This document shows, in pieces, positions 17,620-24,778 of a DNA stretch of 26,002 bases. The position numbers and the translations under genes were made by a program. This DNA is from Acrasis kona. Lineage: Eukaryota > Heterolobosea > Eutetramitea > Acrasida > Acrasidae. The notes under the pieces were generated by a model. That model was not told the DNA's origin, did no database searches, and worked only from the letters and a program-made list of their open reading frames with translations. The DNA lies in contig JAOPGA020000081.1 of NCBI GenBank assembly GCA_026419775.2, positions 1-26,002 of the forward strand, given 5' to 3'. Within the stretch, counting starts at the first letter, position 1; each line of letters opens with the position of its first letter.

Positions 17620-17781
17620 ACAATCAAAAAAAAGGGCGAGAAAAAAGCGCATTAGAGATGCAACTATTAGAGATACTGCAAACAATACAAGAAAGTTAAA
17701 ATCCATAGAATAGAACAATTCCTATAGCAATTTTATAACAACATCCAATTATGCCAAGATTTGACATTCTGTAACTTTATA

Positions 17782-17829
17782 CACATAATCTCTATATAGA
17801 GATTAATATCTATATATAGAGATTATGTG
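17782..17829. repeat. Hairpin-forming inverted repeat
   Basis: 17782-17798 (cacataatctctatata) is the perfect reverse complement of 17813-17829, with a 14-base loop. The stem is 17 bp with no mismatch, notable even in AT-rich DNA. It lies in non-coding sequence between the interrupted small ORF and LINE copy 2. It could be a cruciform, a palindromic element remnant or an RNA hairpin. Confidence 0.7.
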
Positions 17830-17885
17830 CGGTTGTTTTTCTGTATGTAACAATATTTTGTATCAAGTGACAACGCACAAGTACA

Positions 17886-19796
17886 ATGTCAATAAGAACA
17901 AACCTTGGCCTAGAAGATTTTACAGTGATTGACAATTACAAAGATGGGTTGATATTCAAGTACAAAGTCAACAAAACTCGGTGCATTTACATTGATTGTG
18001 CACAATGTGAATGCTCAGTGACCCTTTTATCAATCTTTAATGATTGTATGGTTTCTAAGCAGGTTCCCACTTCTTGGAAAGCTGGTTACATCTGGCTTAT
18101 ACACAAAAAGGGATCAGAGTACAAGGTTGACAACTTTCGCTAAATTACTCTGTTAAACACCATATACAAGCTTTTCTACAAATTGTTTAATACCCGCCTT
18201 TCCAACGTCACTGAACAATATCACCTCCTAATGACTCCCAGGGTGGTTTTAGGAGAAGTCTAAGCTGTGTGCCATGAAGATTAAAACAATCCTAAACGCT
18301 CTTGACAACGCCAATGTCCATAATAGACCTTTACACCTTTGTACCATTAACTTAACAAAGGCGTTTGACTCTATTTCCCAATCATCACTGTTTGTGGCGC
18401 TTCGCCACAAGGGCATCCACGTAGACTTCATTAAGATGATTGATGGACTCTATTCTGACGCCTACAGTGATGTTATAACTGGTCTTGGCATCACAGAGAA
18501 ATTCAAAGTCTGCAGAGGAGTGCAACAGGGCGACATTCTATCACCACTTCTGTTCAACTTCTTCATTGATGCCATTGCGGATAAAATTAACTCCATGAAC
18601 CTTGGATACAAATTCATGTTCGGTTTGTATCTCTTCTCTTCTCTACGCAGATGATGTTGCGCTAGCATCAGACAACATCCAACACCTGCAGCTGCTTATA
18701 GACGCCCTACTTGTGGCTATAAATGGCACCAGTTTAGAGATAAATGCCTTTAAAACATTTCTCTGTCTAACACCCACGGTTTTAATACCATCCATACTCA
18801 TTGATGGTACACCCATTGTGTCTCTTCCCCCGCAAGAGCCCATACGCTACCTCGGCGCCCACTTCTCAGCTGATGGTTCTCATTCTGGCCACGTTGACCA
18901 TATCACCTTGCAGGTCAGAAAGAAATTTGAGAAGCTTAAAAACCATTTCCTCCCTGTCAACCAGCTCATCATGGCCGTGAATACAATCATTATTCCGACT
19001 ATAACATACGCTGCAGACTGCTTCAGCTNGAACAACACACAATTCTTTATTGACATTGCCGGAATACGGAGAAACATGGGTAGACTGTTTCTTTTTGCTC
19101 CACCAAATCGAGGTGGCTATGGACTAGGCCATCCATCCACGCTGATCAAAACTGAAGTTTTTGTTAGGCTACACAAGTCCTTAAACTCTGGCACTGATCC
19201 GCACCTCTTCGCCACCACCAGGCGACAATTCTTTGACATTCAACAACTCTGCACACTTTCTAAAATGCAGTTTTAGGACGACAACAACCAAATTAGCAAC
19301 ACCAAATGCCCGAGGTGTTGTTTGCAACATGAGGACCAATCTCATGTTCTTTTAAATTGTCGCAAAAATTTGCCATACACTTATGATGCAATGCAATCAA
19401 TCAATGACCTGATTCAAAGCAACATGCTGCCAGGATCACTCATAAAGGGCTCATTTAAATTCTGGGGTCTTCCATTCACACTATACCAAAGTGGTTTTGA
19501 TTTTGACGAACATCCTACGACTGACAAACGCAAAGCTACTATTTATGCTAGTTTACTTGGTTACACTAGTATGGATGTAGTTAAGCGCTTTTCAAACAAG
19601 ATACCAGTCAAAAAGCCACTCCAAGTGTTGAGGAAGATATTAACCATCTTGATGGAAACCTCCTACTCCATCTGGCACACACGCTGCGCAACCCATGCCA
19701 TCAAATTCGCAAAGTTAGGCGGACCTTCAGCTGTATAGAGTCATTTATACACATGTAAATAATTTCTTATTGCAGAATGCAATTTATAAAAAAAAG
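17886..19796 (+). mobile_element. Decayed LINE (non-LTR retrotransposon), copy 2
   Basis: A reverse-transcriptase coding region followed by a zf-RVT-type zinc motif, a C-terminal domain shared with copies 1 and 3, a short 3' untranslated region and an A-run (19789-19796). The 5' limit is unclear. RT similarity begins near 18030, while 17886-18000 encodes sequence I cannot place in an RT. No target duplication was found. Endonuclease sequence is absent, so the copy is 5'-truncated. Confidence 0.8.
18030..19738 (+). pseudogene. LINE reverse transcriptase with zinc motif and C-terminal domain (broken)
   Basis: The RT starts with 'VPTSWKAGYIWLIHKKGS' and 'YKVDNFR', then TAA 18142-18144, and continues in frame with 'ITLLNTIYKLFYKLFNTRL'. 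After a frame break near 18268 comes motif A, 'LCTINLTKAFDSI', with Asn where the catalytic Asp of motif A is expected. Then 'VCRGVQQGDILSPLLFNFF' and, after another shift near 18600-18640, the YADD box at 18644-18655 (SLLYADDVALAS). The frame then runs to 19738 broken only by TAG 19274-19276. Downstream are CPRC...H...C (the 'CxxC, H, C' layout of zf-RVT) and the C-terminal 'FKFWGLPFTLYQ' and 'ILMETSYSIWHTRC'. It would have copied LINE RNA; as written it is inactive. One N lies at 19029. Confidence 0.85.
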
Positions 19797-19960
19797 CGAA
19801 AGATTTTTGCAAAACGCTCTGATTGATTTTCAGCCCAGTGGAGCTCAGACAAATTATGTGAGATGACACACCGGATACTCTAAATTTCCGCGATGATAAT
19901 AGCTGATGATATTTTTAAAATAGATAAATAAGGAATTTTAAATTACAATATTTTATTGAA

Positions 19961-20282
19961 TTAATTCCATTTGTGTTCTTTTACAACTCTTTCCTCACAT
20001 ATTTGATCCATGTCAAAATGATGACNGGTGCTATGACCCAATTTATCTAACATGTCTTCAATAGACACATTGCCGTCATGTCCATTCAAAAAAGATGATT
20101 TCACAACAGGAATGCCAAGATCTCTAAAACTTTGAAGCGATGAACACNGCTTCTTACAACCATTTTCAAAGTAAGTTTCGCTTACAACTGCAAATTATAA
20201 TGCACTGTCTCTTTGTCAAATTGTCAATTTCCTACTACCTACAACAAATTTGCGGTCTATAGCCATATCTTCTGTGGTTCAT
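19961..20282 (-). CDS. Small two-exon gene, unknown product
   Basis: ATG at 20282-20280 starts a short exon ('MNHRRYGYRPQIC'). A donor GTAGGT and an acceptor ATTTGCAG at about 20188 can be joined in frame to a second exon (20187-19961) encoding 'VSETYFENGCKK', 'SSLQSFRDLGIPVVKSSF', 'NGHDGNVSIEDMLDKLGHS' and 'ICEERVVKEHKWN' to TAA. The product would be about 90 aa, soluble and mixed-charge. A TATA-like ctatttataat lies roughly 15-25 bases upstream of the ATG. N bases occur at 20026 and 20148. The exon has clear protein-like composition, but the splice choice is mine and no family is recognised. Confidence 0.4.
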
Positions 20283-20343
20283 GTTTGAAGTTCAAATATT
20301 ATAAATAGAAGTTTATTTTCATTAGTCTAAAAAAAACCGTTTC

Positions 20344-20770
20344 ATGTTCCAGTGGAACGGTACGTTCCCATTTATAAAAATTTGTGAGAATGTATTTATT
20401 GCAAACCCTCAAATGTTCCATTCAAGTGCACCTAAGGCAAGGAAAGAAGATGATAAGTTGACCATATTTGACTTCAAAGTACAAGAGATATTTTTCTGTG
20501 CTTTACATTGTGATCAAAGAACATGGGAACATGTAATTGGAGGAGTAGTTGCATCTAGAACAGAAGGAAATAATTAAAGTACTAATGATACATTCCAATG
20601 TAATGTTATTGAGACCAAAGTGATTATATTATAGTGCACAAAAGTTAGACCATTAGTTACAATTACTTACTGCAGCCTGTTTTAATCAGCTTACAGAAGA
20701 GGAAATGAAGAGCATTGAAAAAGACATTCAAGATTCTCAGGACGTGCAGCTTATTAGGTCGGATAATTAA
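20344..20770 (+). CDS. Possible two-part gene, unknown product
   Basis: An ATG at 20344 opens a 77-codon frame ('FIANPQMFHSSAPKARKEDD', 'KVQEIFFCALHCDQRTWEHV') to TAA 20575-20577. About 100 bases later an open stretch reads 'FNQLTEEEMKSIEKDIQDSQ' to 'DVQLIRSDN' and TAA near 20768-20770, preceded by pyrimidine-poor acceptor candidates ending in CAG. The two may be exons of one gene if the intron begins before the first stop, but I found no good donor. The acidic helical tail looks real. No family is recognised. Confidence 0.35.
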
Positions 20771-20909
20771 AATTTGAAACGAGCTAAGTGATGAATGCTA
20801 ATTAAAAATAAATTTATTTCGTTTAATATGGTAATACTTGATTTCTAATAATAATCGATGCAATTTTTTCGCGACGAGATACATTCGATGTTGATCTGCA
20901 GAGTGCTAC

Positions 20910-20917
20910 TATAAAAT
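20910..20917 (+). promoter_or_regulatory. TATA-like box
   Basis: tataaaat lies 30 bases before the ATG at 20948, a spacing compatible with a short 5' leader. It supports a transcription unit starting here, although the following ORF is weak. Confidence 0.4.
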
Positions 20918-20947
20918 TTTGTGTGGTGACAACACTAGAGTACAGTA

Positions 20948-21184
20948 ATGTTTGTGGTGAAACTAGGATTAGATATCCAAACTGAAAATATATTTATGAA
21001 ACGAATATATACAGAACAACACGACGGTAACTTTCTCCCGGTAAACCTTTGCCGCAAAGGTTTTCTAGTATATTTTTTCATTTTGAACAACCATTGGAAC
21101 CCACTCAGACAATCGGACTATAGTCATGCTAAAATTTTACCACTAATGTCACTTATTCTCACCTTTTCATACATAAATATATAA
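20948..21184 (+). CDS. Short ORF, unknown product
   Basis: ATG 20948 starts a 78-codon frame ('MFVVKLGLDIQTENIFMKR', 'IYTEQHDGNFLPVNLC') that becomes hydrophobic after about residue 38. The first third looks like protein; the rest may be an intron read through, since a possible intron (GTAAACC to TTTTCTAG, 28 nt) begins near 21041. No family is recognised. Confidence 0.3.
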   Translation: MFVVKLGLDIQTENIFMKRIYTEQHDGNFLPVNLCRKGFLVYFFILNNHWNPLRQSDYSHAKILPLMSLILTFSYINI

Positions 21185-21456
21185 AGAAACTGTGTGTTGC
21201 ACAATTGCTTCATAGGTTTTGAATGGTTTAAAATTTCATTATCTCTTTTTAGTTGTAGAAATTATAGTGAACAGATAGAATCTGGTTTATTGTTTCCAAT
21301 GATTATTGAGCTGTTTATTCTTCTGCATCCATGTAGCCGATACTTCCCATGCTCAAGACTTGTGCATCATCGGGGGTTGTAATGTTACCATTCGAACATT
21401 GTTTACTTTTTTAAGATTATTTTCCGTCCGGATATTTAGCCTAGTTTCACCGCAAA
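21185..21456. other. AT-rich spacer without a supported gene
   Basis: An open stretch at 21194-21382 is mostly Phe/Leu/Ser and lacks protein character. A string cgggggttgtaa near 21370-21381 also occurs in the 3' end of LINE copy 1 (about 17549-17560), so part of this interval could be old LINE sequence. Confidence 0.3.
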
Positions 21457-21691
21457 CATCCACACGTCCCTGAAGATTCTCAACATTACAATAAACCCAA
21501 ACTACATGATGCGATGGTAAGGATCAACAAGGCCATCCAAGATAACCTGAAGCCTGGCTTTGTTATTTGAGGCAATTTTAAATTTTGGGGAGCGCCATAT
21601 TATTTGACGCAACATGGAATTGAAGGAAGTGAAGAGATGTCAGAGCTGCCTGAAAATTGGAAGAGGTATATTATAACATGTATATACGATT
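21457..21691 (+). mobile_element. LINE fragment, copy 3
   Basis: One frame encodes 'KPKLHDAMVRINKAIQDNL' then, after TGA 21568-21570, 'GNFKFWGAPYYLTQHGIEG' and 'SEEMSELPENWKR', ending near 21663 where similarity to copy 1 stops. At DNA level it is about 90% identical to copy 1 over the shared part, so both belong to one subfamily; copy 2 is more distant. It extends further upstream than copy 1 but lacks the 3' end. The TGA sits where copy 1 has CGA. Confidence 0.8.
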
Positions 21692-21991
21692 AATGATAAT
21701 GTTTGTTTGATCTGACGTAAGGGTGATAAACAACATCAAACAAACACATTAAAAGCCATTACGCACACAGTCACTTGTAACAAGATCAGCATCAAACTCC
21801 GCACGGCTACAAAAGATTAATCCGACATGGTTGTCCCGTTAATCCTATTTCGTCACCAACCTCCAAGAGTATTTTCTCCAATTAATCCAATGTCGCCGCC
21901 AACTGAGTATGAGCAGTAGCCTTTGCACATTACATCTCAAACGTAAGTAAATGCATTTTTAATTCACTAATGGTTCGTAGAGTCTAGCAAG

Positions 21992-22749
21992 ATGGATTAC
22001 ATTTTCAATACATACCCTTCCAACCATCACAACATACAACATTTACATCAAACCTTATCGTATGATTCTATCAACAAGCCATTCTACGTTAGAGCGTGTC
22101 AAACTGTCCTGCATTTTCCAACATCACACTACGGAAGGTTTCTTTGGTTTCTTTGTAATTATGGGCCAAGACTACAAAGAACAAAGAGACTCTCTTGTCG
22201 CAAACCCACTGACCGCGAAATTACCATTTCACTAACAAAACCGAGAGCATTGTCTCCCATAGACATTAAAAAATACATTAACAACAATCAATCCCATGAA
22301 GGAACAAACAATTATAATCATGACAAACACTTCCATCATTGACCAAGACCTATGACAGATTCGATCCAGCATGTTCCTGAGATGTTCTTGAAGCCGACGA
22401 TTCTACAATCATGAGCGTGCCGTAAGTATCTTATTACTACTTTTTCTAATGTAACGAGTAGGCGTGACAACATGAAAATGCTAACAATCAATCCAACCAT
22501 CTTACAACTTTCAATCAAGGAAAAAACTTTGACCATCAACAGTTTTGGGATTGGATCAGCACAATCACAAGTCGTCCCGTACATTTAAATCATTTTGTCA
22601 TCACGAAGGAACGACAGCACACCTCGAGAGATTACAAGATACTTTGAACGTTTGAATGGAAGAGTACAAGCAGAAGAACATTATGAATGCAACATTTTAG
22701 TGATACCGCAAGAGGAGTGGAGAAAGAAATCCAAAGAAATAGTGGATTG
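21992..22749 (+). pseudogene. Unrecognised coding region, frame-broken, first part
   Basis: ATG 21992 opens a frame reading 'MDYIFNTYPSNHHNIQHLHQ'. A second frame then reads 'HHTTEGFFGFFVIMGQDYKE' and 'QRDSLVANPLTAKLPFH' (to about 22241). Further on, about 22500-22600 gives 'FDHQQFWDWISTITSRPVHL' and 'NHFVITKERQH'; after a one-base shift near 22620 it continues 'PREITRYFERLNGRVQAEEH' and 'ILVIPQEEWRKKSKEIVD' to TGA at about 22749. The composition of these blocks is clearly protein-like, but they do not join without several shifts or short introns. No domain is recognised. The position just after LINE copy 3 leaves open that this is part of another mobile element. Confidence 0.4.
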
Positions 22750-23046
22750 AATTATACTTTTAGACTCATTGGTGTAAATACTATGAGGCAACTATGACCG
22801 TTGACTTTTGACTGATTCAAATCCGTACGTAATAAAATTTGCATTTATCAAAACTTCTGATTTCCATTATTATTCCTCAACATCCAAATAATATTATGTC
22901 TTGATTGCAACTGGAGGGGATCATACATGAAGCAAGATTGAAAGCTATAATATGAGCTGCTGTTCAACACGCATGTACTATAATAAATGTTTAATAAAAC
23001 CATTCTCAGCTTTCTAAAGTTTAACAATGCGCATAATTCCGAATAA
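22750..23046. other. AT-rich spacer
   Basis: No coding-like frame on either strand. It separates two blocks of the unrecognised coding region and could be an intron or decayed sequence. Confidence 0.35.
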
Positions 23047-23706
23047 GTCTGTCATTGCATATCTTGTAGCACCAATAGAACCTCTACATTACAAGTCGCG
23101 TTAGAAGGAGTAGTTGATTGCTCCAACCATTTCATTGGCGAAGTATTTTCGACAAACAGCTCGCAACATGAACAACCCACCGAGAGACCAAAATACCCAT
23201 CAACGTATAAACAAAATACTTTCGACAAACGACACTTTACAACAAACGCAACACCATGCCGGATCATTAACCCGCTGATTAATGCCTTTTCTTGCAGCTC
23301 AGCACCAAACTTGTTGCCGACAACCAATTGTTATTGAAGAAATTCAGGATGATGCCCTAACATTAGAATCAATGGCGAATCACATTTTGGATGAATTACA
23401 GGAACCGAATGATTTAAATGACAGGTCACGGAACGCCCATTACCGGCAGATGCACCCAATACTGCAACTGGGCCGAAGCATTCGAAGAAGCGAAAAGCAT
23501 CACAAGCCATGACCGATCATGATCTGAATTACCTACAATTCCATCTCAATAAAAGAAGGAAATATTTGAAGGAGAAGGAAAAGAATAAAAAATACTGGTC
23601 AAACAATTTGCAAAAGCAGGAGGGGCTCAACGCCCATTGCAACTCCAAAACCCAATTCCACCACCTACCTAGATGTGTCACGGATGTCATCTGCATAAGA
23701 TGATTA
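23047..23706 (+). pseudogene. Unrecognised coding region with NLS-like and coiled-coil segment, second part
   Basis: From 23047 one frame is open for 95 codons without an ATG ('VALEGVVDCSNHFIGEVFST', 'QHEQPTERPKYPSTYKQN') to TGA near 23334. It overlaps a second frame that starts after an acceptor-like TTTTCTTGCAG and reads 'PIVIEEIQDDALTLESMANH' and 'ILDELQEPNDLND'. A shift near 23425 leads to 'RPLPADAPNTATGPKHSKKR', a basic NLS-like stretch, then 'TDHDLNYLQFHLNKRRKYLK' and a Lys/Glu coiled coil ('KEKEKNKKYWSNNLQKQEG'), ending at 23701-23703 inside the right copy of the dispersed repeat. The acidic helix, basic patch and coiled coil order suggests a nuclear protein. I do not recognise a family. 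Confidence 0.4.
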
Positions 23707-23766
23707 AGATTCGAGAGAAGAATGACGGTTAATAGAACAATTGTCCCCGAACTGGTATTGACACCA
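23676..23766 (+). repeat. Dispersed direct repeat, right copy
   Basis: Matches 552-673 except for the 33-base segment unique to the left copy. It contains the stop of the coiled-coil reading frame and ends about 85 bases before the start of the secreted protein gene, so it may include part of that gene's promoter. Confidence 0.85.
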
Positions 23767-23852
23767 AAATCTATTGTAATTGATATAGACATATCAAGCA
23801 TTTTCCGCGGAGTATTTTTTGAAAAGTGATTAATTTTAATAAATACACAAAA

Positions 23853-24344
23853 ATGCTAACAAAGACGATGTCCGTGTTACTTTTGATACTCTGCTTGTTG
23901 GTTGGTACCTTCGCAACTGACATGGCACCAATGGCCATACCTACACCAAAGAAAGTATACGTAGTAGGCCCGTATATTCCAACTCAACAACCCCAACAGA
24001 CCCGACCGCTATCAATGTGTGCAATGAATTGGAGAGGAGACGTTAGGCGCGATGCTCAATACTATATGGCTGATGGATACAAACTTGCTTTGTCTTGTAG
24101 ACTAGATTGTTTGAGTAAAGTGTCAGGAGAGGTTCACTTTGACGGAGGATGCAAACAGAGATACTACTATTATGGAAGCATTGGTACATGCTTACAGGCA
24201 GGAGAGTTGAGCAACTCGCAAGCAAAGATTGCAGAGAACTTTTGCATGAATTGCAACGGATGCAAAAAATCTCACAGCAGACCATTCAATGCTGCTTCTG
24301 CAAAATCAGCTCAAGGAGATAACAGCGGAAGACTACCAAAATAA
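23853..24344 (+). CDS. Secreted cysteine-rich protein, unknown function
   Basis: I chose ATG 23853 because it opens directly on a signal peptide; the frame upstream has no ATG. The 163-aa product begins MLTKTMSVLLLILCLLVGTF, a short basic start and a hydrophobic core, with probable cleavage around residue 21-23 (TFA/TD). A Pro-rich linker follows ('MAIPTPKKVYVVGPYIPTQQ'), then a domain with eight cysteines: MCAMNW, LSCRLDC, DGGCKQ, IGTCLQ and FCMNCNGCKK, which would allow four disulfides. The tail is Ser/Asn/Gly-rich and polar. There is no membrane segment after the signal, so it should be exported. The frame is intact, with no intron needed, and an AATAAA overlaps the stop (24343-24348). I do not recognise the cysteine pattern. 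It could be an extracellular matrix, defence or effector-like protein; none of these is supported by sequence alone. Confidence 0.75.
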   Translation: MLTKTMSVLLLILCLLVGTFATDMAPMAIPTPKKVYVVGPYIPTQQPQQTRPLSMCAMNWRGDVRRDAQYYMADGYKLALSCRLDCLSKVSGEVHFDGGCKQRYYYYGSIGTCLQAGELSNSQAKIAENFCMNCNGCKKSHSRPFNAASAKSAQGDNSGRLPK

Positions 24345-24348
24345 TAAA
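24343..24348 (+). terminator. Polyadenylation signal
   Basis: AATAAA overlaps the stop codon of the secreted protein gene. A second aataaac lies near 24513, so the true 3' end could be at either. Confidence 0.45.
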
Positions 24349-24778
24349 TGGGTGTAACTTAAAATTTCTGTGTCTTGACTGTTGTTGAAGAAATTCGTCA
24401 AAGTCCCAATCAAGTCATCCTAGACTGAGTTTGACAAGTTCGTCCGCCAATGGATTTTTATTGTTTTTAGCTCGCTTTATTTGCCACCAACAACAGAAAA
24501 AAGTTTCAGTGGCAATAAACACATTTTTATTTACCCAATATACTTTGTTTTATTGAAATCACGAGATTAAGATCTTAAGCTAATTGTTGGATAGTATAAT
24601 GTGATAAATATAAAAAAAATTTCGAAATACAATGTACTGTACACATCTCAATATATATTGGGTGCTATCTATGAGAAGGGACTTAGAGATGAGAGTGCAC
24701 ATAGATTATTGTAACCATAATCAACTTGGTATAAGAAGATGAAGGTGAAGTTTCATGAATGTCCCAATTAAATCATAA
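24349..24778. other. Intergenic region before the coiled-coil gene
   Basis: No coding frame is supported. The sequence holds AT-rich tracts (for example around 24600-24625) and a TATA-like ggtataagaag at about 24728-24738, roughly 45 bases before the next ATG. Confidence 0.4.

Larger units (their letters stand above)
17131..17699 (+). pseudogene. Small Gln/Lys-rich ORF interrupted by a LINE insertion
   Basis: From ATG 17131 the frame reads 'MTKKMHNLIRNQQFQQQQ' up to the first target-site duplication (17188-17203). Skipping the inserted DNA and one duplication copy, the same frame continues from 17620 with 'DNQKKGREKSALEMQLLEIL' and ends at TAA 17697-17699. The pieces add up to 153 bases, 50 codons plus stop, exactly in frame. 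This supports a real coding exon that existed before the insertion. The product is short, basic and helical, with no recognised family. It may also be one exon of a longer gene, since the frame is open for 23 codons upstream of the ATG. Confidence 0.55.

Noticed and set aside
17886-19796. Target-site duplication for LINE copy 2
   Set aside because: Bases after its A-run (gcgaaagattttt) were not found near any plausible 5' junction; the true start is unclear.
1378-21570. Alternative genetic code with TGA as a sense codon
   Set aside because: Intact frames end at ordinary stops, TGA included (recombinase at 11293-11295), and the suspect TGA codons match CGA decay in transposon sequence.
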